NCBI RefSeq assembly: GCF_014200405.1 | Contig: NZ_JACHBQ010000001.1 | Span: 3,472,001-3,536,000, forward strand | DNA: 64,000 nucleotides | Direction: 5' to 3' | Source of the DNA: Cryobacterium roopkundense | GTDB taxonomy: Bacteria; Actinomycetota; Actinomycetes; Actinomycetales; Microbacteriaceae | Shown: piece by piece, positions 20,390-28,412 of the stretch | How positions within the stretch are numbered: position 1 is the stretch's first letter | Layout: every line of letters begins with the position of its first letter | Translations under genes and position numbers: made by a program | Notes under the pieces: generated by a model | What the model saw: only the letters and a program-made list of their open reading frames with translations | Told to the model about the DNA's origin: nothing | Database searches by the model: none

Positions 20390-20831
20390 GCGCTACCATG
20401 CCTGCGCCGACAAGCCAAGTTGCGAGACCGGTGCTGCTGACCTCGCCGGTCGCGGTCCCCAACGGCGATTGAGCGTCTTCGAATCAGCGGCGCGTGGTGG
20501 TCCCGGTTTCAGCAGCACGGACCCGTTGCGCACCGTGGGCGTCCCGCACCTAGGTTGAACACGTGGTGAATCGAGCGTTGGTGCCAGGACTTTATCGAGT
20601 CACTCGGCTGGTGTTTGCAAGGACTAGTAGTTGGCCCGTTCTGAGCATTCTGTGTGCACGCGCATGTACGTCAAGTCGGCCCATATGTGGACAGCGCCCT
20701 CCGCTGCAACGGGAGTAAGTTTCGGATCACGGACAGTTGCACTGTATTGCGATTATGTCCGCAGAGGGAACCTAAATTTGGCCACTATGGTGCAGATGGC
20801 CGGTTCTCCACTTGAGGGGGATGGTTCACTG
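20390..20831. other. Intergenic stretch before the cargo, 442 bases
   Basis: Contains no convincing gene. It must hold the promoter of the secreted cargo protein; a purine-rich GAGGGGG lies 10 bases before that ATG. A short 69-codon frame around 20263-20472 overlaps tniR and is judged a shadow. Confidence 0.4.
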
Positions 20832-21386
20832 ATGAGGTTTAACAAAGGCAGCGCCGTGTTGGCGTTGGTTGTTGCGGGTATAACGTTCGCCGTTTCGCCT
20901 GCAATTGCAGATGAGGGCTCAGGCACGGTTGACGACTCCGGCACAGTTATGGTGGGTGGCCGCGAGTTCGGCCCCGAAGATGGCGTCTCTGTCACGACGG
21001 AGTCAATCGAAATCACACCTGGGACGGGAGCGACCGTCGGTGTTGAATACGGCTCAACTGCTACTCCTCCGAAGGGTATGGTCACGCCGCAGGTTTACTG
21101 GGGCACAAGCTATGCCTACTCAACTGAGTACGCATATTTGTTTTATCGCGGCGTAGCGAAGGCAGGGGGAAACGTGTACTCAAGCCAGCGCATCATCCAG
21201 GTCTGCATTCATTACACGCGCAATGGCGTTTCCGTCGCTGACAAGAGGTGCTCGAACGCCTCAAGCAGCGGAGGCTGGCACGCCGGATCTGAAGTCGTGT
21301 CGAATGCCGCTGATTCACCCGCATGGACAGGGCCTCCCACAATTCTCAACATCACGACGACTCGCATCAACCCGGGCATTCTCTGA
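20832..21386 (+). CDS. Secreted cargo protein of unknown function
   Basis: 184 residues from ATG 20832. A clear Sec signal peptide (KGSAVLALVVAGITFAVSP) with a probable cut after AIADE or ADEGS, then a Gly/Ser/Thr-rich mature domain with two cysteines (IQVCIHY, KRCSNAS) likely forming a disulfide. The upstream in-frame extension to 20631 lacks signal features and is rejected. Composition is less GC-rich than the tni genes. It is the first cargo gene of the transposon; I do not recognise the family. A secreted peptide or bacteriocin-like factor is possible, but only by context. Confidence 0.7.
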   Translation: MRFNKGSAVLALVVAGITFAVSPAIADEGSGTVDDSGTVMVGGREFGPEDGVSVTTESIEITPGTGATVGVEYGSTATPPKGMVTPQVYWGTSYAYSTEYAYLFYRGVAKAGGNVYSSQRIIQVCIHYTRNGVSVADKRCSNASSSGGWHAGSEVVSNAADSPAWTGPPTILNITTTRINPGIL

Positions 21387-21576
21387 TAAGCAGCCGCTAT
21401 TTATCGGGCGTTGCAACACGACTGCCCGTCCGTCAGAAACTAACAAGTTCGCAAACGCTCGGCTGGAAATTCCCAGTCGAGCGTTTGCGTGGGCGACCGT
21501 TGACGAAAACATGATCGTTAAGGTCGTAACGATCGCCATAGTACGGCTCAACCTCGGCGACAGTTAACGTCTAGGT

Positions 21577-21804
21577 TCAGAAACCCGAGATTTCGCTCGA
21601 GTCGGTGCGATACTTCAATATGTCCCCGGGCTGACAATCGAGAACTTCACAGACTGCGGCGAGGGTGGTGAATCGAACCGCTTTCGCACGGCCATTTTTG
21701 AGCACAAATACGTTGGCTGGCGTTATGCCAATTGCCCAGGCCAGTTCAGCTACGGTCAGGTTCGATTTTTCAAGTTGCTCATCGAGGTGCACAAAAATTG
21801 GCAC
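21577..21804 (-). CDS. Small Cro/CI (YozG-type) HTH regulator
   Basis: 75 residues, GTG start: MPIFVHLDEQLEKSNLTVAE, then LAWAIGITPANVFVLKNGRA (helix-turn-helix) and LAAVCEVLDCQPGDILKYRT. This is the compact XRE-like regulator that nearly always accompanies DUF2975 membrane proteins. Its start overlaps the DUF2975 stop by one base, behind a perfect GGAGGTGAT ribosome-binding sequence. It probably autoregulates the pair. Confidence 0.85.
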   Translation of the reverse strand: MPIFVHLDEQLEKSNLTVAELAWAIGITPANVFVLKNGRAKAVRFTTLAAVCEVLDCQPGDILKYRTDSSEISGF

Positions 21805-22280
21805 TATATCACCTCCGCAAGCTCATCGTGAAGCGCTGTCGCCCGACGTAGTAGTCCGAGCATGGTTCTCATAATCAGCACGAACGTCAGGCAAAGCAAA
21901 GACAACCCGATTAGTCCGTACATGGCTGCCGGGGGCGTGAAACCGAGGATATTTGCGACGATAAATGCGGAGATGAGAAGTGTTAGTGCTCCTACAGAGA
22001 TTACGATTATCGCTCGAACCCAGGGCAGCGCAGCTGCCGTGAAGATTCGCCTTTCTACGACGAACGAAATTAGCCTCCAAACGACAACCAGAATTGCTTG
22101 CCCACAGCCCATGATGAGTACAACCCAAACAAACGCCGGAATGAAAAAGGGCCTGGCCTCGGGAAAGTCGCTAATGATGCTTTGTCCGATCAATGGCACG
22201 AAAACGACTTCGATCAGAAACGAAAAAACCACTAACAGGGTCAGCAAAAACCGTACGAACCGAGCGGTAACTACCGTCAT
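21804..22280 (-). CDS. DUF2975 membrane protein
   Basis: 158 residues, ATG 22280 behind GGAGGATAAA. Four hydrophobic segments: FVRFLLTLLVVFSFLIEVVF, PAFVWVVLIMGCGQAILVVV, IIVISVGALTLLISAFIVAN and MYGLIGLSLLCLTFVLIMRT. A cytoplasmic loop (RLISFVVERRIFTAAALPWV) matches the DUF2975 signature of a phenylalanine followed by a conserved loop. The frame runs 143 codons further upstream into the transposon end but without protein-like sequence. Role unknown; DUF2975/HTH pairs are widespread in mobile DNA and stress loci. Confidence 0.85.
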   Translation of the reverse strand: MTVVTARFVRFLLTLLVVFSFLIEVVFVPLIGQSIISDFPEARPFFIPAFVWVVLIMGCGQAILVVVWRLISFVVERRIFTAAALPWVRAIIVISVGALTLLISAFIVANILGFTPPAAMYGLIGLSLLCLTFVLIMRTMLGLLRRATALHDELAEVI

Positions 22281-22292
22281 TTTATCCTCCGA

Positions 22293-22324
22293 GTATCGTA
22301 AAGCAGTATATCGATAAACGATAC
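22293..22324 (-). promoter_or_regulatory. Promoter/operator of the DUF2975-HTH pair
   Basis: GTATCGT (22293-22299) and ACGATAC (22318-22324) form perfect inverted arms with a central TATCGATA palindrome. On the minus strand a TATACT -10-like hexamer falls inside (22310-22305). It lies 13 bases upstream of the DUF2975 start and is the natural operator for the encoded HTH protein. Confidence 0.55.
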
Positions 22325-22494
22325 CATTAAATCGTTTGCCGTGGTGCTCGGGTTCATCCTCGATCCCGCTAATATTTCTGAGCAAGCTCACCCGGCGCAT
22401 GGGCCACCGCCTGGTCGAAGAAATCTTCAAGCTCTCTCCGAACAGACCGCCGTCGGCGGCAACCCAGGCGCCTCGAGCATTGGTGCTGTCACTT

Positions 22495-22889
22495 TCCGAA
22501 GTCGACTGCACAAGGACCCGTGTGTTTGCGGAGGTTGTGTAGCCGAGTATTACGGCTGACTTTTCCGTCCTCCTTTGCACGAGTGTCGCTCTTATTCGTA
22601 CTCGTCTGCACAAGCAAGAGGCAAAGAGCGGACGCCGACTAGGCCAGATGGGCGGTCCGGATGCGATCACAGTCGTTGCGCCGCGAAGGGCGACGAATCC
22701 AGAGACCATCTGAACGACAAGGGGCCCGTGGCACGGTCACTGTTTTAGTTCTGCAAGCGAGTACGAACATATGTGCAGACGACTTCGAAAATAACATCCC
22801 CCTGCAGGCATACAGTGACGATCAATGTTGGTGTAATGAGCTGTGCAGACGAGTACGGAAATTCGTGCAGACGGGTACGGAAAATGACA
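22495..22889. repeat. Right transposon end with seven TniA-binding-like repeats
   Basis: Copies of the same (T)ACTCxTCTGCAC-type motif in both orientations are seen near 22500 (AGTCGACTGCACAA), 22533 (inverted, degenerate), 22569, 22600 (CGTACTCGTCTGCACAA), 22771 (inverted), 22840 (TGTGCAGACGAGTACGG) and at the tip (CGTGCAGACGGGTACGG). This is a longer iteron array than at the left end. Confidence 0.7.
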
Positions 22890-22894
22890 TGAAA
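22890..22894. repeat. Target-site duplication TGAAA, right copy
   Basis: Immediately follows the last transposon base. It matches the copy at 15730-15734 exactly. Confidence 0.9.
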
Positions 22895-23404
22895 GGTACC
22901 GCCCACCTCGGCCAACTTGTCGCGTTTACCCCGCCCGCAAGGACGTCCCGCTCACATGCGTCTTACGGGACAACTACTCTCGGGCCTGACGTTCTTACAA
23001 CCCATGGGCGACAAGAAATGCGCGGCGAGGTTGGGGTCACGCGTCCGCGCCCGCTTATCGGGCCTAAAGTTGGGACGCCCCTACGGGCACCCCACTCCAA
23101 GCGCCCAGAGAGTGAACACCCGTCGCCGCCGACGACATCGCATACCCGCTCTCCGGATCGTATTCGCGGTGCCCGTTCAAGGATCCCTCATTCAACGGCA
23201 CGCTCAGTATGGTCGGCGAGTGGAATGCGGCTGACAGCCGTGCGACTCCCCTCCGCTCCTACAAGAGGTGACGCTCGGACGCGACCCCACAAGGCATAAG
23301 CATCCAGAGCTCTGCAGACATCATCGAGTGCTCGATCGTTGTATGTGAATATTGGCTTCCGAGGGAGCCGGGGGTGGTGCCCGTGAAGGCCGTTGTGCCA
23401 ATCC
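22895..23404. other. Non-coding or degraded stretch, 510 bases
   Basis: Right flank of the transposon insertion. Several open frames exist on both strands, but all are Arg/Pro/Ser-rich and without family-like segments. A CTTACGGGAC at about 22961 faces an inverted GTCCCGTAAG at about 15692 on the other side of the insertion. Confidence 0.4.
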
Positions 23405-23461
23405 ATGAATCGTGTCGTTCAGAGCCACAGTTGGCGTTGTTGAGAGCCACCTGAAAAGCTC

Positions 23462-23492
23462 CTTCCATCACGTGAGGGCCACGTGATGGAAG
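23462..23492. repeat. 12-bp perfect inverted repeat overlapping the istA start
   Basis: CTTCCATCACGT, a seven-base loop, then ACGTGATGGAAG. The start codons of istA (GTG 23483, ATG 23486) lie within the right arm, so an mRNA hairpin would bury them, a plausible way to keep transposase translation low when transcription enters from outside. Confidence 0.8.
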
Positions 23493-24558
23493 AAGTACCG
23501 GTAATGGTACGGAAGATCAAGGCGAAACTCGTCTTGCAGTTACGAAACCAAGGTTTGTCGGGCAGGGCGATCGCGTCGGCGCAGGGCATCGCCCGCAATA
23601 GCGTCCAGACCGTGCTCGAGACGGCGGACAGGCTCGGCCTCGGCTGGGATGACGTCGAGGAGATGTCAGAGGCCGAGGTCTATGCGGCGTTGTTTCCCGG
23701 CCGTGGAGTGCACGAGTCCGTGTTCGCGCAGCCGGATTGGGGTCGTGTGCACACCGAACTGGCCCGGGTCGGGGTGACGTTGAAGCTGCTGCACCAGGAA
23801 TATGTCGACGCGTCTCGTCAGGCGCAGGCTGTGATGAGTTACGACCGGTTCTGTCGGCTCTACGGCGAGTTCGCTGCCGTCTCGGGCGCAACGTCGCGTG
23901 TTGGTCACAAGGCCGGCCGCAGTATCGAGGTGGACTGGTCCGGTCCGACGATGCAGTTGCTGGACCCGACGACGGGCGAGATCTCGAAGGTGTATCTGTT
24001 CGTCGCGTGTCTGCCGTTCAGCCGATATGCCTTCGTGGAGGCCACGCTGGACATGCGGCAGGAGTCCTGGCTGCGCGCCCACACGGCGATGTTCTCCTTT
24101 TTTGGCGGTTCCGTCCCACGCCTGGTGCCCGACAACTTGAAGACCGGGGTGATCTCCCACCCGCGCGAGGGTGAAGTCGTTCTCAACGATGCCTACCGGG
24201 AGATGGCGGCGCATTACTCTGCTGCGGTGCTGCCGGGCCGCGTGCGGGCGCCTAAGGACAAGGCGAGCGTGGAGAACACAGTTTCGCATGTCGCGACCTG
24301 GGTCATCGCCGGCCTCCGGCAGGAGTAGTTCACCTCCTTGCCCCAGCTGCGGGTCCGGATCTCGGAGCAGATCGAGACTTACAACCGGCAGCCGTTCCAG
24401 AAACGGGATGGGTCCCGATTGAGTGTCTTCACCACCGAGGAGAAGCCGTTGATGAACCCGCTGCCGGCGGCCACGTTCGAGATCAGCACGTGGTCCTACA
24501 AACGCAAGGTGAACAAGAACGCCCACGTGGTCTGGGCACGGAACTTCTACTCCGTGCC
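23483..24558 (+). pseudogene. istA: istA of IS element A, with in-frame TAG and 3' truncation
   Basis: IS21-type transposase. Residues 1-60 carry the HTH (LVLQLRNQGLSGRAIASAQG), and the rve core shows SIEVDWSG (Asp), RLVPDNLKTG (Asp) and DKASVENTVS (Glu). After LRQE a TAG (24326-24328) interrupts the frame, which continues as FTSLPQLRVRISEQIETYN to WARNFYSVPG, where the second IS begins. A single G to T change from GAG explains the stop. The gene is inactive twice over. Confidence 0.85.
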
Positions 24559-24701
24559 TGGCGAGTAGCGCTTGTAGGTAGCGGTAGTCCAGCGACTCGG
24601 TAGCAGGATTCCGGGAACACGGTAGCGCTGGCGCTAATGAACTGCTGGGCTGTGGAAGGACAACGCGCAAGGCGTTGTCGTTCCATTGTTAAGGGCGGGT
24701 C

Positions 24702-26291
24702 ATGGCGGATTATCGGAAAATATTGGGGTTGTTGCTCGAGGGGCGGAGCTACCGCGAAGTCGTAGAGATCGCTGGGTGCTCGCATCGCGACGTCGCCCGG
24801 GTCCGGCAAGAGGTCCAGGAACGAGGTGTCACCTCGGCGGTCGCGGTCAGCGACGCCGAGCTGACGGAATGGTTCCCCGACGGGCGCCGGAAAGTGTCGG
24901 CGGAGTATGACCAGCCCGACTTGTCTCGGGTTCTGGCATCAATGAAGGCGAACCGGCACTTCACGTTGCTGCTGGCGTGGCGTCGGTACGTCGACGCCAA
25001 GGACGCCGGGAAAAAGTACGGGTACTCGCAGTTCTGCGCCCTGTTCACCGGCTACCTCCGCACCCACGATCTCGTCGCGGTGCTGCGCCATGAGCCGGGT
25101 CGGGCGATGCTGGTCGACTGGGCCGGCGACACGATGGACATCGTTGACACGATCACCGGCGAGGTGGTCCGAGCGATCTTGTTCGTCGCGGTGTTGCCGT
25201 TTTCAGGGCTTCTGTTCTGCCGAGCTTACGCGGATATGAAGTCCCCGGCGTGGCTCGATGCGCACGTTCGAGCGTTCGCATTCTTCGGCGGCGTGACGCA
25301 GATCGTCGTGCCGGACAACCCGACGACCTCCACTCACCAGACACATAAGGGCGATGCGGAGCGGGTCGTCAACGCGAGGTATCAGCAGCTCGCGGATCAC
25401 TACCAGACCGCGATTGTCCCGGCCCGAGTGAAGAAACCCCGCGATAAGGCGGCTGCGGAGAACGCGGTGAACGTGGTCAACAAACGAGTCATCGGCTACC
25501 TCGAGGACGACGTCTTCACGACGCTGAGCGAGTTGAATACGGCGATCGAAGAGCGCGTGCGTGAGATCAACCATGACATCCGCCGCGCCGACGACACGAC
25601 CAGGTGGGAACGCTTCGACATGGAGGAGCGCGAGTTGCTCGGCCCTTTGCCCGATGCCGGGTTCGAGGATGTGCAGTGGAAGGAGCTGAAGGCGGCCCGG
25701 AATTACCACGTCACCGCGGACACGCAACGGTATTCCGTGCCCTTCGGGTTGGCGGGCAAGCTGCTGCGGGTTCGGCTGACGTCGTCCCTGGTGACGGTCT
25801 TCGACGGGCACGAGAGCATCTGCGAACATCCTCGGCTGACGGGGAGGAAAGGCCAGTACTCGACTCTTCCGGACCACGTCCCGCCGCAGCACCGCGATAT
25901 CGACGGGTTGTGGTCAAGGCGGTGGTTCATCGACCGGGCGCGCAGCGTTGGGCCGGCCACCGTCACGGTGATCGAGCACATCCTCGACAGCCAGGTGATC
26001 GAGGCGCAGGGCTACCTGGCCTGCCAGAACATCCTCGACGGGCTCGGTAAGAACAACCGGGAACGGCTGGAGGCGGCCTGCCAGGCACTCGTGAACCGAG
26101 GCACCCATCCGACGTATTCGACGCTGAAACGGTTGATGGCGGCGATCGATAGTGACGCGAAGAAGCCCCGGCCGGTGACCCCGGCAGCCTCGACAGGCAA
26201 ACGCAGCAACACGGTCGTGTTCCGCGACACCATCTCGGACGTTTACGTCCGCGATGCCTCCCACTACGCAGGCGACGAGGAGGGGAAGTGA
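24702..26291 (+). CDS. istA: IS21 transposase IstA
   Basis: 529 residues, ATG start behind AAGGGCGGGTC. HTH in SYREVVEIAGCSHRDVARVR; rve catalytic residues in MLVDWAG (Asp139), IVVPDN (Asp205) and KAAAENAV (Glu253); C-terminal beta-barrel region with YSVPFGLAGKLLRVRLTSSL. Intact, of normal length, and followed by istB with four bases of overlap. Confidence 0.94.
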   Translation: MADYRKILGLLLEGRSYREVVEIAGCSHRDVARVRQEVQERGVTSAVAVSDAELTEWFPDGRRKVSAEYDQPDLSRVLASMKANRHFTLLLAWRRYVDAKDAGKKYGYSQFCALFTGYLRTHDLVAVLRHEPGRAMLVDWAGDTMDIVDTITGEVVRAILFVAVLPFSGLLFCRAYADMKSPAWLDAHVRAFAFFGGVTQIVVPDNPTTSTHQTHKGDAERVVNARYQQLADHYQTAIVPARVKKPRDKAAAENAVNVVNKRVIGYLEDDVFTTLSELNTAIEERVREINHDIRRADDTTRWERFDMEERELLGPLPDAGFEDVQWKELKAARNYHVTADTQRYSVPFGLAGKLLRVRLTSSLVTVFDGHESICEHPRLTGRKGQYSTLPDHVPPQHRDIDGLWSRRWFIDRARSVGPATVTVIEHILDSQVIEAQGYLACQNILDGLGKNNRERLEAACQALVNRGTHPTYSTLKRLMAAIDSDAKKPRPVTPAASTGKRSNTVVFRDTISDVYVRDASHYAGDEEGK

Positions 26292-27058
26292 TGTTCACCA
26301 GCATCGATTACGACAAGTTCCGGGCCCTGCGCGTGACCCACGTCGCGACGCGCCTGGAGGAACTCATCCAAGACGAAGGCAACGACACCCTCACCCCCGA
26401 GCAGCTGTTCCTGACCGCGGTCGACGACGCGTTGGAGTCCCGTCGTATCAACAAGGTCGACAAGCTCATCCGCCAAGCTGCTTTCCCGATCCCGGGGGCC
26501 ACGGTCGCGGAGGTCGACTACCGCGACGGGCGCGGGATCACCCCAGTCAGAATGCGACGCTATGCCGCCCATGACTGGCGCTCCGATGCGACGAACCTCC
26601 TCATCATTTCGCCCACCGGAGGCGGGAAGACCTACCTCGCCTGCGCGCTGGCCATCGGCGCCTGCCAGAGTGAGCACTCCGTTCTCTACTTCCGGATGGA
26701 CGACCTCGCCCGAAGGCTTGTCATCGCCCGCGGCGACGGAATCGCCCATCAGAAGCTGTTGAACGAGCTCTCCAACATCGACCTGCTCATCATCGACGAC
26801 TTCCTCACAGTCGGCATCGACAGCGACGCCGCCAGCGACTTGTTCGCGATCCTCGCGAACAGGGAACACCGACTACCCACGATGATCGCCTCGCAGACCG
26901 GGCCAAAGCACTGGGTCGCCGAGCTGCCCGACCGGGTCGCCGCGGACTCGATCGTGAACCGCCTCGCCAACAACGCCCGGATCATCAACCTCGGCCAGAT
27001 TGACATGCGCCGGCACCGCAACGACCAAGCCCGCGCCCACGAGACCTACTGGGAGTGA
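26288..27058 (+). CDS. istB: IS21 helper ATPase IstB
   Basis: 256 residues. AAA+ ATPase with Walker A SPTGGGKT (residues 108-115), Walker B LLIIDDFLTVG, and the C-terminal ADSIVNRLANNARIINLG segment typical of IstB. It assembles on target DNA and stimulates IstA. GTG 26288 overlaps the istA end; ATG 26291 is the alternative start. Its stop is followed by a strong hairpin. Confidence 0.94.
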   Translation: MMFTSIDYDKFRALRVTHVATRLEELIQDEGNDTLTPEQLFLTAVDDALESRRINKVDKLIRQAAFPIPGATVAEVDYRDGRGITPVRMRRYAAHDWRSDATNLLIISPTGGGKTYLACALAIGACQSEHSVLYFRMDDLARRLVIARGDGIAHQKLLNELSNIDLLIIDDFLTVGIDSDAASDLFAILANREHRLPTMIASQTGPKHWVAELPDRVAADSIVNRLANNARIINLGQIDMRRHRNDQARAHETYWE

Positions 27059-27063
27059 CCGAA

Positions 27064-27090
27064 GCGGCCCGGGCGCAAAACCCGGGCCGC
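27064..27090 (+). terminator. Hairpin after istB
   Basis: GCGGCCCGGG, seven-base loop CGCAAAA, then CCCGGGCCGC: a perfect 10-bp GC stem eight bases after the istB stop. No T-tract, so it may act as a 3' mRNA end protector or a weak terminator inside the IS. Confidence 0.6.
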
Positions 27091-27156
27091 TACCGGCTCT
27101 TCAGAACTGCGCTACCAGGTGCCTGGACTACCGCTACCATCAAGCGCCACTCGCCA

Positions 27157-27706
27157 AAAGACACTGATGAGTGACATTGACTACTGGCAAAGCAAAGTTG
27201 GCATCTGCGTCGAACAACACCAGCACACCGTCGGAAAGCTCGCCGGAATGCGACCCAGCAATTCGTTCACCAAATGGGTCGACCTCCTCATCATCGACGA
27301 AGCCGAACGACTCACCCCAACAGCCCTGGAGTTACTAAGGGACCACCACGATCGCACTCACCTCGCGATAATCCTGATTGGCATGCCCGGAATCGACCTA
27401 CGCTTCCGGCACTACCCCCAGCTCTACAGCCGTCTCGGCTTCTCCCACCACTACCGCGCCCTCGGCCGCGACGAACTCATTTTCGTTCTCGACCGACACT
27501 GGACCCGGCTAGGCAAAACCCTCGACCCGGAAGACTTCACCGACGCGCAAGCCATCGCCGCGATCGAACGCATCACCCGCGGCAACTTCCGACTCCTTGA
27601 GCGACTTTTCCCACAAATAGCCCGAGTGCTCAAAATAAACCAGCTCGAAGCCATCACGGACGACGTCATCGAAGCCGCCGCAAGCATTCTCGTCATCGGC
27701 ACCTGA
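27157..27706 (+). pseudogene. TnsC/MuB-like AAA ATPase, C-terminal part
   Basis: From about ATG 27167 the frame reads MSDIDYWQSKVGICVEQ and then contains LLIIDEAERLTPTALELLRD (Walker B), ILIGMPGIDLRFRHYPQLYS (sensor region) and RITRGNFRLLERLFPQIARV. This is the second half of the AAA ATPase that accompanies Mu/TnsB-type transposases in actinobacteria. The P-loop half was removed at the junction with IS element B. The TnsB-like partner is not in the window. Confidence 0.75.
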
Positions 27707-27777
27707 CGACATATAGCGAGCAAGAACCGCCGCCAAAAAGCGACCAAGTCCACAAGAAGCACGTCAATCAGGGTCAG

Positions 27778-27796
27778 TGTCCGGTATTATTGGACA
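27778..27796. promoter_or_regulatory. Recombinase-site-like palindrome before the serine recombinase
   Basis: TGTCC and GGACA flank an AT-rich nine-base centre (GGTATTATT), 22 bases upstream of the recombinase ATG. Serine resolvases of this group bind such sites and repress their own genes from them. Only one copy is evident. Confidence 0.45.
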
Positions 27797-27818
27797 TAAG
27801 CGACGGGGGATCTTAGAC

Positions 27819-28409
27819 ATGACTGAACACAAAGGGCAAGTGGTTGGCTACGTGCGCGTCAGCACCGCTGACCAGAACGAAGCGCGGCAGGTTGAAGCGC
27901 TCGGCCCGGTGGACAAGATGTTCTCCGAGAAAGTTTCGGGCAAGAACACCCACGACCGAGCCCAGCTCCAAGAGATGCTCACCTACGTGCGCGATGGCGA
28001 CCGGGTTCGGGTGAAGTCACCGGACCGCCTCGCACGTTCAACGACTGACCTCCTCGCGCTTGTCGAACAGCTCAAGGCGAAGGGTGTCGCGCTGGAGTTC
28101 GTCGACAACCCGGCGCTAAATTCAGATACCCCTCAGGGCGAGTTCATGCTCACTGTTCTCGCCGCCATTGCTCAGCTTGAACGCAAGACCATCCGCGAGC
28201 GACAGGCAGAGGGCATCGCCATCGCCAAGCGAGATGGGAAATACGAGAAGGCTCCGAAGCTCACGCTGGAGCATATCGCTGAAGCCCGCGCGAGGGTCGA
28301 TGCCGGCGTGCCGAAGGCTCTGGTGGCTAGGAACCTCGGGGTATCACGACAGACCCTCTACGCCGCCCTGAGCGGCTCAGGGAAGTATGCTGCGTTGGCG
28401 GCAGTCTAG
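27819..28409 (+). CDS. Serine recombinase/resolvase
   Basis: 196 residues from ATG 27819. Catalytic serine in VGYVRVSTADQNEARQ; further family segments VKSPDRLARSTTDLLALVEQ, DTPQGEFMLTVLAAIAQLER and a C-terminal HTH (VPKALVARNLGVSRQTLYAA). A Tn3-type resolvase/invertase without its transposase; it may belong to the same lost element as the TnsC-like remnant upstream. Convergent with the SIR2 gene, three bases apart. Confidence 0.92.
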   Translation: MTEHKGQVVGYVRVSTADQNEARQVEALGPVDKMFSEKVSGKNTHDRAQLQEMLTYVRDGDRVRVKSPDRLARSTTDLLALVEQLKAKGVALEFVDNPALNSDTPQGEFMLTVLAAIAQLERKTIRERQAEGIAIAKRDGKYEKAPKLTLEHIAEARARVDAGVPKALVARNLGVSRQTLYAALSGSGKYAALAAV

Positions 28410-28412
28410 GGA

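Larger units (their letters stand above)
15735..22889 (+). mobile_element. Tn402/Tn5053-type transposon, complete (7155 bp)
   Basis: Both ends are visible. The left begins TGTCATTTTCCGTTCACGTC and the right, read inward on the minus strand, begins TGTCATTTTCCGTACCCGTC; both continue TGCAC. Tn402-family ends begin TGTCATTTTC. A perfect TGAAA direct duplication flanks it, so the insertion has not been rearranged since. It carries tniA-tniB-tniQ on one transcript, a probable res site, tniR, and a cargo of a secreted protein plus a DUF2975/HTH pair. No integron, resistance or metal gene is present. All four transposition genes look intact. Confidence 0.93.
23405..24558 (+). mobile_element. IS21-family element A, right part deleted
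   Basis: The left end holds two related motifs, GTTCAGAGCCACAGTTGGC and GTTGAGAGCCACCTGAAAAGC without its last base, as expected of the multiple terminal repeats of IS21 elements. An istA gene follows and is cut at 24558 by the left end of a second IS21 element. No istB and no right end of this element are present on the far side. It is a remnant. Confidence 0.8.
24559..27156 (+). mobile_element. IS21-family element B, complete (2598 bp)
   Basis: The left end reads TGGCGAGTAGCGCTTGTAGG and the right, read inward, TGGCGAGTGGCGCTTGATGG; both then continue GTAGCGGTAGTCCAG or nearly so, giving about 30 matching bases. Both start with TG as is usual. Internal GGTAGC repeats follow at each end. 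istA and istB are intact. The flanks (TCCGTGCC left, AAAGACAC right) do not match, so no target duplication is left, implying that one flank has been deleted or recombined. Confidence 0.88.

Noticed and set aside
22661..23299. 212-codon frame across the right transposon end
   Set aside because: It runs through the terminal repeats and has no protein-like sequence.
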